A DNA stretch of 64,000 nucleotides. Origin: an uncultured Clostridia bacterium. GTDB taxonomy: Bacteria > Bacillota > Clostridia > Lachnospirales > Cellulosilyticaceae. The stretch is taken from assembly GCA_937921505.1 (NCBI GenBank), contig CAKZUB010000062.1, positions 1 through 64,000 of the forward strand. The letters are read 5' to 3'. The position numbers and the translations under genes were made by a program. Shown piece by piece: positions 9,598 through 18,373 of this stretch (within the stretch, counting starts at the first letter, position 1; each line of letters opens with the position of its first letter). Below the pieces are notes generated by a model. It was not told the DNA's origin. It worked only from the letters and a program-made list of their open reading frames with translations, and ran no database searches.

Positions 9598-9623
9598 TTA
9601 GCCCAGAAAAGATTCTGGGCTAA
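9598..9623 (-). other. Hairpin between binding-protein and ATPase genes
   Basis: An 11-bp perfect inverted repeat (TTAGCCCAGAA and complement) with a 4-base loop lies 8 bases after the binding-protein stop. No T-run follows, so it is unlikely to be a full terminator. A partial attenuator or a 3' mRNA-protecting stem that raises binding-protein yield over the ATPase is the likely role (inference). Confidence 0.6.
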
Positions 9624-9630
9624 TAGATCA

Positions 9631-10647
9631 TTATCTTTTGAAGTACTTTGCATTGTCTTTATCAACAATAATGACACCTGTATCAACAGTTGTTGGAATA
9701 CCAAGTACACCCGCTGATGCATTATCAGTTGTTATTTGCACCTTACTATTATTTAAGTTGTAGAGTATTTGTGTTGCGTAATAAGGCATAAGCGCTGTTT
9801 GTTGTGCTACTGTTGCTGAAATAGTACCTTCTTCAATCGCTTGAATAACTTCATTTCCTCTATCCATCGCGATAACTTTTACTTTGCCGCTAAGTCCAGC
9901 TTCTTTAACTGCTGTCGCCGCTCCTGCACCACCTGCTCCTTCAACACACACAATACCTGCAAGGTCAGGGTATTTTTGTAATAAGCTCGCTGCTGCTTGT
10001 GCTGCTATAACTGGATCTGATTGTGTATCAGCAATTTGCACCACTTCGATACCAGGATACTTACTAAATGCTTCTTGATAACCTTGTACACGTTCTTCAA
10101 GGTTTGATTGTCCAGGTTTTGTCATGATAGCCACTTTACCTTTTTGGCCTATCATTTCTGCCATTTTTTCTCCGCCCATTCTACCTGCATTGATATTACC
10201 TGTTCCTACAAAAGCAAGTCTTTTGGAGGTTGGAAGGTCTGCATCTACTGTAACAACTGGGATTCCTGCATCAATAGCTTTATTAACGATAGCATCTAAT
10301 GAAGGTTCAAACCCTACTACTACAATACCATTTGGTTTTTTAGCAATTGCTTGTTCAAAAGCTGAAACCATAGCATTCATATCATATTCTGCAGGACCTA
10401 CATATTCTGTTCTAACACCAAGTTCTTCACCTGCTTTTTCCATGCCCATCTTGTGATCATAGAAGTAATCTAAGTTCCCAAGTGCAGAAACTTCTATGTA
10501 GAGTTGATCTTTCTTATCATTTTGAGCTGCTGGTTGAGTCGTTTCAGTCTTAGCTGCTTCTCCAGCTTGTGGTGCTGCTGGCTTTGAACATGCTGTCATA
10601 CCCATTACTAACATCGCTGATACGGCTAATGCAAAAATCTTTTTCAT
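9631..10647 (-). CDS. Ribose-type sugar-binding lipoprotein
   Basis: About 338 residues. A signal sequence ends in a lipobox (GMTACS), so the mature protein is probably lipid-anchored outside the cell. It is followed by a Pro/Ala/Thr-rich linker and a two-lobed Peripla_BP_4 domain (for example VVVGFEPSLDAIVNKAI, PVVTVDADLP, VKVIAMDRGNEVI). It delivers the substrate to the RbsA/RbsC-like transporter downstream. The start is the ATG at 10647, with GGGGG seven bases upstream; the ATG at 10653 is too close to that site. It is the first gene of a four-gene operon that ends in a URO-D superfamily enzyme. The ligand is not predictable. Confidence 0.9.
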   Translation of the reverse strand: MKKIFALAVSAMLVMGMTACSKPAAPQAGEAAKTETTQPAAQNDKKDQLYIEVSALGNLDYFYDHKMGMEKAGEELGVRTEYVGPAEYDMNAMVSAFEQAIAKKPNGIVVVGFEPSLDAIVNKAIDAGIPVVTVDADLPTSKRLAFVGTGNINAGRMGGEKMAEMIGQKGKVAIMTKPGQSNLEERVQGYQEAFSKYPGIEVVQIADTQSDPVIAAQAAASLLQKYPDLAGIVCVEGAGGAGAATAVKEAGLSGKVKVIAMDRGNEVIQAIEEGTISATVAQQTALMPYYATQILYNLNNSKVQITTDNASAGVLGIPTTVDTGVIIVDKDNAKYFKR

Positions 10648-10714
10648 TTTCATTCCCCCATTTTCTTTTTGTAATAGTTTATTGTTTCAGACACTTGCTT
10701 GTGTATCTAATATC

Positions 10715-10743
10715 ATTATACTGGCATAATTCTATAAAAAAAA
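10715..10743 (-). promoter_or_regulatory. Candidate promoter of the rbs-type operon
   Basis: A perfect TATAAT at 10720-10715 (minus strand), about 70 bases before the binding-protein start. The -35 position is only a T-run, so a regulator (possibly the nearby YesN) may be needed. The rest of the 10654-11006 gap is AT-rich and holds only this and the terminator at 10905-10945. Confidence 0.4.
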
Positions 10744-10904
10744 TTGTAAATACTTAATATTTATATTAAATATTTACACAAAGTTATTATTTTAATCTCT
10801 ATTTCTTTTTATTTTATTTATATCTTAAAATATTACCAAAAAGATAAAATATTACTATTCTTATGAGATTAGCTCTGTTACTCAAGAAAATTTTTATCCT
10901 AATA

Positions 10905-10945
10905 CAAAAAATGACTATAGCCTTTCTCTATAAGGCTATAGTCAT
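10905..10945 (-). terminator. Rho-independent terminator after the 11-kb URO-D gene
   Basis: A 12-bp perfect stem (ATGACTATAGCC at 10911-10922 with 10934-10945), followed on the minus strand by six T. It is about 60 bases beyond the stop of the gene at 11007. Confidence 0.75.
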
Positions 10946-11006
10946 TCTATATTCCATTATTTTTATAGCTCATCTTAGATTTTTAAAATCTACCCATCAT
11001 ATTATC

Positions 11007-12008
11007 TTAAATATACAGCATCTCATTCATTAATTTCATGTTATCAAAACTTGTACTTTTTGGTATTTCACAGCCACCGGCAATAAGTGTAGTAGCATCC
11101 GCTATAGCAATACATTTGCCCACTTCTCTTCTTACGACTTCTTCATTTCCTTGTAAGAATACAGCTACAGGGTCCATGTTACCACATGCACAAGTTTTAG
11201 TTCCTTTAAATGCATTAACAGCTTTTTCGAAATTAACCATCCAGTCAACATCTACAATATCAGCACCTACTGTAGCAATTTTGTCTAATATCGGCTCAAT
11301 GTTCCCACAAATATGTAGCTTTGCTTTAGCTCCTAAATTATGAATATCTTGTATAATTCTTTTTTCATAAGGCACACCATATCGCTCATAAAGCTCAGGC
11401 CCTATCAAAGAAGCTGCTGCATCTCCTACCCCTATAATATCTGCTCCTGCTTCTACTTGTGCTTTCATAAAGGCATATTGCAGTTCATAAATTTTTTCAA
11501 AAAGTTCTTGGACTGCTTCTGGCTCTAAAATCAAATCCATCATCATCTCACTAAGGCCTTTAAGGTCAGAAGCTTCGGCTAAAGCTCCTTCAATCCAGCC
11601 TATAATTGGATATTCTCCCCCAATTTCTTTTTTGTAAAGTTCTACAGCACGAATACGATCTAGTAACCTTTCAGATTCAAAAGGATTTGGCACCTTTAAA
11701 TTTTTTACAACTGAGTAATCTTTGATAAACATTTCTTTACAATAAGGAACATCATCCTCTGGAAAAATAACCTTAGCTCCAAAGCTGTGTGTTTCTCTTA
11801 GTGCATCTGACATAGTCGTTACCGCATCTATTCCAAATGCTTCGCAGCACTTAATGTTTCCTTCTACTAAGTAGGTGTAATCTGTTGCAAACTTACTATA
11901 CGGTACATTTATATATTTAGCAGCGCCTGACATCATAATATTAAGATTAGGAATCTTATCAACTTCCTTACCCTCGAGTCGTCTCATAACTCTTTCAAAA
12001 GAATTCAT
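11007..12008 (-). CDS. URO-D superfamily protein, MtaA/MtbA-like with full HxC...C motif
   Basis: 333 residues of the URO-D fold, the size of corrinoid:coenzyme M methyltransferases (MtaA/MtbA/CmuA branch). It keeps all three predicted zinc ligands: His and Cys in LHICGN and the later Cys in IAGGCEIP. In characterised relatives these bind the zinc that activates a thiol methyl acceptor. No corrinoid protein, substrate methyltransferase or reductive activase lies in the window, so its partners would have to be elsewhere. It stands alone with its own terminator; the AraC gene behind it is about 100 bases upstream on the same strand and could control it. The start ATG follows GGGGTGAG. Confidence 0.8.
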   Translation of the reverse strand: MNSFERVMRRLEGKEVDKIPNLNIMMSGAAKYINVPYSKFATDYTYLVEGNIKCCEAFGIDAVTTMSDALRETHSFGAKVIFPEDDVPYCKEMFIKDYSVVKNLKVPNPFESERLLDRIRAVELYKKEIGGEYPIIGWIEGALAEASDLKGLSEMMMDLILEPEAVQELFEKIYELQYAFMKAQVEAGADIIGVGDAAASLIGPELYERYGVPYEKRIIQDIHNLGAKAKLHICGNIEPILDKIATVGADIVDVDWMVNFEKAVNAFKGTKTCACGNMDPVAVFLQGNEEVVRREVGKCIAIADATTLIAGGCEIPKSTSFDNMKLMNEMLYI

Positions 12009-12105
12009 TTTAGCTCACCCCACACTATGTTTTTCTCTTATTATAAAATATTTCCTTCCCACTTACTTGTCTCTCTTTCACCTGTATTTGGACTATTTTT
12101 GTTTT

Positions 12106-12945
12106 TTATTTTTCTGTAGAGCAGGGGTGAGATACCATTTTTTTCTTAAAGGCTCTATTAAAATAAGAAAGACTGTTAAAACCAGATTCCATACTGATTT
12201 GTGTGATGCTCTTTTCTGTACTTATAAGGCTTTTTTCTGCCTCACTTATTCTAAGATAAAGGACATATTGCATAAAGGTCTGCCCTACAACCTCTTTAAA
12301 CATCTTGCAAAAATAGGATTGATTATAGCCTAGTCTTTTTGCAAGGTCTCTTTCCTCTATTTTACTCTCCAAATTTTTTTGCACATAGTCTACAGCCTGC
12401 ATAATAATATTTAAATTTTTGCAGCCTATATGATGAAGATCTGGAATATGAATTATTTTCTGTTGGATAAGATTGTAAATCATCTTTAAAAGATTAGCCC
12501 TTATACACATTTCATAGGCTATTGGCTTAAGATCTAATACTTCTTGTATCTGTATAATATCATTTTGAAAGACACTATTTTGTTTAACTATACGTTCTTT
12601 AACACTCCCACTGTTTAAAAAAGTAACTAAGTACTTCATCCGAAAAAGTTTACAGTACTCCTCATCTAAAAATTCTGCCTTAAACTGCATAACTAAAAAC
12701 TTACTCTCTTCAAATGCTTTTATCCCATGAGACTCATAAGCATTGATCATAATCATTTCTTTTTCTTTAAATAAAACAGTTTCTCCGTTTAATATAAGCT
12801 CTACAGAGCCTTTCTCAAGATATAAGATCTCATAATGCTTATGCCAATGTAAAGTAATCTCTTGTTTATTAAGCACATTATAAAAAACAGAATAATCTTT
12901 TTCTAATAGATGATAGACTAACTCTTTTTCTTCTCTTCCTTTCAT
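12106..12945 (-). CDS. AraC family transcriptional regulator with cupin sensor
   Basis: About 279 residues: an N-terminal AraC_binding cupin (HWHKHYEILYLEKGSVELILNG near residue 33) and a C-terminal double helix-turn-helix (RLGYNQSYFCKMFKEVVG; ESGFNSLSYFNRAFKKKM). The start is the ATG at 12945, with GAGGAG seven bases upstream; the ATG at 12972 has no site. It reads in the same direction as the URO-D gene that follows by about 100 bases and probably regulates it. The small-molecule signal is unknown. Confidence 0.85.
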   Translation of the reverse strand: MKGREEKELVYHLLEKDYSVFYNVLNKQEITLHWHKHYEILYLEKGSVELILNGETVLFKEKEMIMINAYESHGIKAFEESKFLVMQFKAEFLDEEYCKLFRMKYLVTFLNSGSVKERIVKQNSVFQNDIIQIQEVLDLKPIAYEMCIRANLLKMIYNLIQQKIIHIPDLHHIGCKNLNIIMQAVDYVQKNLESKIEERDLAKRLGYNQSYFCKMFKEVVGQTFMQYVLYLRISEAEKSLISTEKSITQISMESGFNSLSYFNRAFKKKMVSHPCSTEK

Positions 12946-13089
12946 AGGTCTTCTCCTCAACTTATCATGCATTTATAATGCTCGTATAATATATATCACC
13001 TATCAATACTTACATTAATCTAACGCTTTCTTTAAACTTAAAAACAGACCCTATTTTCACAAGTATTTCTTGAGAAGTAGCATCTGACT

Positions 13090-13392
13090 TTAATTTTCAT
13101 AAATTAATTTACCTTGTGTATCAATATGACTTTTTAGTTCTTCATTAGATAAGCTATTATAGTGCACTATATCAAAAAAATACGGTAGAGGATAAACTTC
13201 ATTTAAGTCCTCATTTAATCTTAAAATAGTCTTACGGGTTACTCGTTTGCCTATTATAGCTAAATCTATATCTGATCCTTTTTTATAGTTTCCGATAGCT
13301 CTACTCCCAAAGATAATAACTTTCTCTATTTCGTTAAATTGGGATATTGCCTTTTTTATATACACTATATCTCTTTCTAATAGTCCAAACAT
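13090..13392 (-). CDS. mntA: MNT-domain nucleotidyltransferase antitoxin (MntA-like)
   Basis: A 100-residue minimal nucleotidyltransferase. FGSRAIGNYKKGSDIDLAI holds the GSx10DxD active-site motif. In type VII toxin-antitoxin systems such proteins neutralise the HEPN partner by adding AMP to it near its active-site tyrosine. The gene starts one base after the stop of the HEPN gene, the canonical order, and its ribosome binding site GGGGAG lies inside the end of that gene, so the two are translationally coupled. Length and motif spacing are typical. The role as antitoxin is inferred from family and layout. Confidence 0.85.
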   Translation of the reverse strand: MFGLLERDIVYIKKAISQFNEIEKVIIFGSRAIGNYKKGSDIDLAIIGKRVTRKTILRLNEDLNEVYPLPYFFDIVHYNSLSNEELKSHIDTQGKLIYEN

Positions 13393-13393
13393 A

Positions 13394-13795
13394 TTACAAC
13401 TCCCCAGCTAATTTTTCATGCATTTTTTTTAATTCTGGAAAGTATACAGTGATAATCTCATAAGTCATTTTTTTAGCTAGTGCTTCATCATAGGTATGAG
13501 CTGTTAAGTTTCTATCTGATAATGCATCTATCCAAATATGTCCATTATCAATTAGCCCCATTTGAAATGCTTGTTTAACTGTTTCTCTAGGGCTTTTTAC
13601 ACTATATTCTTCTGCTTCTAAATAATCCTTTAAAACCTTCCATGCTAACTCAAATGTCATTTCAAAGAATTGAATAATCCCCGCTCTCTCGAGCTCTGTT
13701 GTAATAGGCTTATGCGCATATTTTTCCAATAACTTATAAGACTTATCAAAATTGACAAATCTTTGTCTCCATCTTATTCCTTTGAGATTATCCAT
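13394..13795 (-). CDS. hepT: HEPN-domain toxin (HepT/HI0074-like)
   Basis: A 133-residue helical HEPN protein of the nucleotidyltransferase substrate-binding (HI0074) family. RNLTAHTY near residue 98 is an exact RX4HXY motif, the RNase active site and the site where the partner adds AMP to the Tyr in characterised type VII systems. It is preceded by AAAGGAG and directly followed by the MNT gene. It is likely an mRNA- or tRNA-cleaving toxin held inactive by its partner. It lies between two URO-D genes, with hairpin terminators upstream isolating the pair. Confidence 0.85.
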   Translation of the reverse strand: MDNLKGIRWRQRFVNFDKSYKLLEKYAHKPITTELERAGIIQFFEMTFELAWKVLKDYLEAEEYSVKSPRETVKQAFQMGLIDNGHIWIDALSDRNLTAHTYDEALAKKMTYEIITVYFPELKKMHEKLAGEL

Positions 13796-13894
13796 TTTTT
13801 ACTCCTTTATTCACTACACTACATTTTTCAGTATACTATTATAGTTTTATTATACCCTAATTTCTTAATAATTTAAACATTTATGAAGTTAAAA

Positions 13895-13939
13895 TAGACT
13901 ATAGTAAGTTTGTACGCTTACTGTAGTCTACTATTTTTT
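13895..13939 (+). terminator. Strong hairpin with T-run, probably bidirectional
   Basis: A 14-bp stem with one mismatch (13895-13908 with 13917-13930), followed by seven T on the plus strand and by TTTT on the minus strand. It lies between the URO-D gene at 14088 and hepT and would insulate the toxin-antitoxin pair from read-through. Confidence 0.5.
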
Positions 13940-13992
13940 AAATAATTATATAATATATTATGTTGATGTATATGCAAAGAAGGTTTTTCCCT

Positions 13993-14040
13993 ATAAAAAA
14001 CACCTACACCTAAGAATATTCTCTTATTTGCAGATGTTTT
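13993..14040 (-). terminator. Terminator of the 14-kb URO-D gene
   Basis: A long stem pairs 13997-14008 with 14029-14040 (12 pairs counting G-U), with an inner stem in the loop. It is followed on the minus strand by TTTTTT and lies 48 bases after the gene's TAG stop. Confidence 0.65.
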
Positions 14041-14087
14041 CAATTTCTAATAAGTGGTGTATTCTAAAAACCTTTTATAGCTAACTC

Positions 14088-15143
14088 CTATATAGACTTT
14101 AATTTATAAGAACCATATTTTCTAGCTGCTTCATAAAATGCTTCCACATTTTCTATAGGAGTATCAGATTGAATATGGTGCGCAGGTGATAAGATAAATC
14201 CTCCTCCTTGAGCACAGCTATCTATCAATCTCTTAACTTCTTTCTTAACGTCATCTCTTGTTCCAAATGGCATAACTTTTTGCACATCTAAGGTGCCATA
14301 CATGGTTAGTCTTTTACCATAACGTTTTTTAAACTCCGTAGGTTCCATAGCTAATGGTTGAATAGGATTTAGTACGTCTAGGCCTATATCTGCTAATTCA
14401 TCCACAACTTCCTGTAAATTACCACATGAATGATAACAAAGTTTGATGTTTTTATTAGCCTTTTTAAATTCGCTAAACATATGTGCATATCTAGGTTTCA
14501 AATACTCTCTCCACATATTGGGTGAAATCATCATATTAGTTTGTGTTGCTATGTCATCCCCAAGCCATACCATATCTACACCTAGCTCAATAAATTTAAG
14601 TCCCATCTCTAGTGGATATTTCATGACCACATCTAAAAGTTCATTAGTATAATCTGGATCTGCTGCCATATCCATCATAAAAGTATCAAGCCCTCTTAAA
14701 TACCAGGCTGCTTCAAATACGCTGCATTGGCAAGAACCTATTATAAATTTATCTTTCCCATACATTTGAACTGCTTTTTTAGTGGCTTCTATTACACCTG
14801 TATCTTCTGCTGCTACGGGTAATTTATAATCACTTAATTGAATGCCACCATCTGCTAAAGGATTCTTGTGTATTTCCGAATATAAGCCTGTTGCATTATG
14901 TACATTCCTCCACCCTATACCGTATGGGCAAGTATATTCTGCATCTGGTTTATAATAAAAGCTATTTTCGAGTCCTGAAGATATCTTTATCATATCATTT
15001 CCTAATGCTACTCCTAAATCACCTTCTGGTTTATATTTTTCCATAAGTTTCTCTGCTATTTCAGGTGTATAGGTTGCACATACTGGTACATGGTCTGGCT
15101 CTTCGTGATTAATGCTCATTAATACTCTTTCTTTTGATGTCAT
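14088..15143 (-). CDS. URO-D superfamily protein (HxC...H type)
   Basis: 351 residues of the URO-D/MtaA fold. YHSCGN supplies the His-x-Cys pair and LSPAHHIQSDTP occupies the third-ligand position, with His instead of Cys. It is the same subfamily as the gene at 5894 (shared PFGT...EVKRLID and NPIQ motifs). The enzyme reaction is unknown. The start ATG follows AAAGGGG. It precedes its own terminator and lies about 80 bases after another, more divergent URO-D gene read in the same direction, so the two are probably co-transcribed. The stop is TAG. Confidence 0.8.
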   Translation of the reverse strand: MTSKERVLMSINHEEPDHVPVCATYTPEIAEKLMEKYKPEGDLGVALGNDMIKISSGLENSFYYKPDAEYTCPYGIGWRNVHNATGLYSEIHKNPLADGGIQLSDYKLPVAAEDTGVIEATKKAVQMYGKDKFIIGSCQCSVFEAAWYLRGLDTFMMDMAADPDYTNELLDVVMKYPLEMGLKFIELGVDMVWLGDDIATQTNMMISPNMWREYLKPRYAHMFSEFKKANKNIKLCYHSCGNLQEVVDELADIGLDVLNPIQPLAMEPTEFKKRYGKRLTMYGTLDVQKVMPFGTRDDVKKEVKRLIDSCAQGGGFILSPAHHIQSDTPIENVEAFYEAARKYGSYKLKSI

Positions 15144-15222
15144 TTTCAGTTCCCCTTTCTGTATTTTAAATAATTATCCTTATTGATACTGTTATATTAT
15201 TTGCACTGAAAGTTAGAGGATC

Positions 15223-16362
15223 TCATCGAAGATTTTTAAGCTCTTGCTGTATCATTTTAAAACAATAGTCGCCAGTAATATGTTTATCCCGGTAAGTCTT
15301 ATCATATTTACCATCTATTAAAGCAAACTCCGGAGCAATAAAAGTTCCTAACATAGTGCCTTTAACCTTTAATATACTAAATAATTTTTTATAATAAGAT
15401 TCTATATGAAGCGGCGTAAAGTCACAAACCATAAGTGCTAATTGATCTTCAAAAGCTTCTTGCATCTTAACAATTTGTTCAAAGTCTCCCATGCAAAAAT
15501 TGTTTATACCTACTAAGCCATCAGTCTGTAAAAAGTTTTCTATTTGATGCTTCGCACTTCCACAAAAATGCAATGTGCCTCCGTTAAATGCCTTAAATAT
15601 TTTAGAATTATAGGGAACAACAAATTCTTTATACAAATCAGGAGATAAAATAGTACAGTCATCATCACATAACCATACTTCTCCGAAAGTTTTAGGCAAA
15701 CACATACCGTGAGGAAAACCACCTATTTGGCCTAAATCCCCTATATGACGTTTTTGAACTTTTATCCATTCAATAAATACTTCAGCAGCAAATTCCATTA
15801 TCTCATGAACTTTGTTAGGATAATCATACATCCACATAAAAAGATTTTCTACACCACATAAACATATAGCAATATTGAGTGGTCCTTGTGGGTCTGTAAA
15901 AGAAATAGGCAAATCACTATGTGCTTTCATATAATCAATACACTCTAACACATTGGGCATCAACCCGTCTTTATAAGGATTAGGAAACTGTAATTTTTTT
16001 ATATCGTGCAAGTCTTTAATGACAGTACCTTGCACAGCGGGATCATCATTTTCTCTAAAAATAATATCACAGCCCAAAGCAGATGGTATAACCCCTGTAC
16101 CATACCATGGAAATAATAAAGGAATATAGGCATCATCATAATTTTTCAAGTGATATAGAATATTATTAATTTGATACTTAGTCATACTCTCATAGCTGGT
16201 AAAATAATCTTTAGGAATTGTCTCCGCATTTTCACCAGATAGCCAATAATTTGTATCCGTAATAAAGAAAGGAATTTCATTATTTTTATGTAGATAAACT
16301 TCTTTAATTTTGTTAAAACTATTTTCGAATTTATCCTTGTTCTTTTCATAAATTGAGTGCAT
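15223..16362 (-). CDS. Divergent URO-D superfamily protein (HxC only)
   Basis: About 379 residues. The fold is recognisable from LHFCGSAKHQIENFL (His-x-Cys) and the preceding LSPDLYKEFVVPYNSKIF segment, typical of URO-D/methyltransferase relatives. No third ligand is obvious: the equivalent C-terminal segment reads GTFIAPEFALIDG. The start is taken at the ATG at 16362, with AGAGG eight bases upstream, rather than the GTG at 16371. It shares a divergent promoter region of about 150 bases with an AraC gene, which is its likely regulator. The gap contains nested small inverted repeats around 16455-16500 that might serve as an operator. Function unknown. Confidence 0.72.
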   Translation of the reverse strand: MHSIYEKNKDKFENSFNKIKEVYLHKNNEIPFFITDTNYWLSGENAETIPKDYFTSYESMTKYQINNILYHLKNYDDAYIPLLFPWYGTGVIPSALGCDIIFRENDDPAVQGTVIKDLHDIKKLQFPNPYKDGLMPNVLECIDYMKAHSDLPISFTDPQGPLNIAICLCGVENLFMWMYDYPNKVHEIMEFAAEVFIEWIKVQKRHIGDLGQIGGFPHGMCLPKTFGEVWLCDDDCTILSPDLYKEFVVPYNSKIFKAFNGGTLHFCGSAKHQIENFLQTDGLVGINNFCMGDFEQIVKMQEAFEDQLALMVCDFTPLHIESYYKKLFSILKVKGTMLGTFIAPEFALIDGKYDKTYRDKHITGDYCFKMIQQELKNLR

Positions 16363-16519
16363 ATGAACCACCTCTTCTTATTATTTTAATCTAACTATAT
16401 TTTAATCAACAAAGCACCGAATAGAAATAGATAGGAATTTAAAGTATATGGACTTTTGTACTAAGTTATGATAAACATAATATATACAAGTACAATTATA
16501 AGATTGTGTGGTGAGAAAT

Positions 16520-17407
16520 TTGTTTAAAGAATATGATAGTCATATTTTAAATATTTCTGAGGATATATCATTAGCAGGTGCATATATTACTTGGACAGGT
16601 TATCTAAGGGCATATCCCAACTATATGTGCCGGCCAAGAATCTTAGATGATTTCTTTATGTTATATGTGGCTAAAGGGAAAGGATTGTTTCAATGTAATG
16701 GAACTACCTATTGTCTTGCACAAGAAGATATTTTCTTTTTGCTTCCTGGAATAGTTCATTCTTATCAAACAGATTCTCAAGATTTACTTGAATTGTGGTG
16801 GATAGGGTTCAAAGGGCCTTATGTGCCAAAATTGCTTTCTGATTTAAATATCTCAGCTGATCGATGTCTTATAAAAACCCATTCTAATAAAATGATTTTT
16901 AATTTATTTGAAAGTACTTATCTGATAACATCTAGGGCTTCAGCAGCCGTAAATTTAAAGTGTACCGCGATGCTTTATGAAATATTTGGAGAACTTTTTG
17001 AAGCGTGTTCTGTGACTCTATCCTCTTACTCTGGTGAGCAAAAGATTGATCATAGTATCGAAAGAGCATTGTCCTATATAGAAACTCATTATTCCAAAGA
17101 CATTTCCATTGATGATATTGCCTGCTACTCAGGCTTAAGCAGGTCCTACTTAGCTACAAAATTCAAACAAGAAGTAGGATGTTCACCCAGTCAGCAACTT
17201 GCTAAAATAAGACTCAATCAAGCTATATATTATCTTAATCATTCTGATCTTTCCATTGACCAAATAGCAGAATATATAGGGATAAGAGATTCACAATATT
17301 TTTCTAGATTCTTCAAAAAAAATATGCAAATATCTCCTTCTGACTTTAGAAAGAGACATAGTTTAGCACATGATCTAAATAAAGAAGTTACAAAAGCTTC
17401 TATTTAA
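16520..17407 (+). CDS. AraC family transcriptional regulator
   Basis: About 295 residues: an N-terminal AraC_binding beta-barrel (MLYVAKGKGLFQCNG, then DIFFLLPGIVHSY) and a C-terminal AraC helix-turn-helix pair (SGLSRSYLATKFKQEVG; IGIRDSQYFSRFFKKNM). The start is uncertain: two GTG codons at 16508 and 16511 have no ribosome binding site, whereas the TTG at 16520 is preceded by GGTGAG, so the TTG is preferred. It is divergent from the URO-D gene at 15223 and probably controls it. The signal is unknown. Confidence 0.82.
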   Translation: MFKEYDSHILNISEDISLAGAYITWTGYLRAYPNYMCRPRILDDFFMLYVAKGKGLFQCNGTTYCLAQEDIFFLLPGIVHSYQTDSQDLLELWWIGFKGPYVPKLLSDLNISADRCLIKTHSNKMIFNLFESTYLITSRASAAVNLKCTAMLYEIFGELFEACSVTLSSYSGEQKIDHSIERALSYIETHYSKDISIDDIACYSGLSRSYLATKFKQEVGCSPSQQLAKIRLNQAIYYLNHSDLSIDQIAEYIGIRDSQYFSRFFKKNMQISPSDFRKRHSLAHDLNKEVTKASI

Positions 17408-17521
17408 ACTATTTTATAACGCAGATTATCTGATTCAAAATCATTTATGTACTATAATAATAGCTAGCACCCTTCTTTTTGAGCATACTTATTTCCTAAC
17501 TCATTCTTGTGGAGGTATATT

Positions 17522-18352
17522 TTGAAAATTGTATTTGACATCCCAAGACTTAGAGAAATACTTTTAGACTATTACCAAATAACTGGTGTACGTATTGGTA
17601 TTCGTGATGCCTCATTCAATGAAGTGGGTGGATATCCTCCTTCAATTTCTTCTTTTTGCAAAACAATTAGAAATGATCCTACCCTAAACAACCTTTGTAA
17701 ATCTTGTGATAACATGGCTTATGAAAAAGTTAATATTTCTAATAGTTTATATCTTTATACGTGCCACGCTGGACTTGTAGAAGCTATAGCGCCTATCAAA
17801 AATCATAATATACTTATCGGATATGTTATGATTGGCCAGATGCTTTACGATGATAACCTAGAATCTCGTTGGCTAACAACCTTAGACTATTGTAAACGCT
17901 TTAATATAGATACTAGCTGCTTGAAGCAAGTTTTTTTTGAATTACCTGCTTTTTCTCCTGATAAAATAAAAGCTATGGTCAAAATCATGCAAGCTTTAGC
18001 AGCTTATATATGGCTTGATAAACTCGTTAGTATTGATCGTGAATCTCTTAGTATCCAAATAGAAACTTATATCCATTCACATCTTACAGAACCCATTTCT
18101 ATAAGCTGTATATGTAATGCTTTGGGTATTGGTAAAACAACACTTTGTCATACTGTAAAAAACAACTTTAAGTGTACTCTCGTGGAGCTTGTCCGTCTCA
18201 AACGCATCGAAGAAGCTAAACAGCTTCTAAAAACGACAGATAGTTCTATTTCAGATATCGCCTCTCAAGTAGGCATCTCTGACTACAATTACTTCTCCCG
18301 TGTTTTCAAACAAACGACAGGCGTATCTCCTACCAAGTATCGCAGATCTTAA
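17522..18352 (+). CDS. AraC family regulator with PocR sensory domain
   Basis: About 276 residues. The N-terminal half is a PocR domain: ITGVRIGIRD, a CKSCDNMAYEK Cys pair and LYTCHAGLVEAIAPI. The C-terminal half is an AraC helix-turn-helix pair (LGIGKTTLCHTVKNNF; VGISDYNYFSRVFKQTTG). PocR domains, named from the propanediol regulator, are found in regulators of anaerobic pathways that often involve corrinoid-dependent chemistry. The start is the TTG at 17522, with GGAGG six bases upstream; the in-frame TTG at 17507 lies before that site and is not used. It converges on the URO-D-like gene at 18374. A good TATAAT is at 17453-17458. Confidence 0.87.
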   Translation: MKIVFDIPRLREILLDYYQITGVRIGIRDASFNEVGGYPPSISSFCKTIRNDPTLNNLCKSCDNMAYEKVNISNSLYLYTCHAGLVEAIAPIKNHNILIGYVMIGQMLYDDNLESRWLTTLDYCKRFNIDTSCLKQVFFELPAFSPDKIKAMVKIMQALAAYIWLDKLVSIDRESLSIQIETYIHSHLTEPISISCICNALGIGKTTLCHTVKNNFKCTLVELVRLKRIEEAKQLLKTTDSSISDIASQVGISDYNYFSRVFKQTTGVSPTKYRRS

Positions 18353-18373
18353 AATAAAGTATAGTAGGCGATA

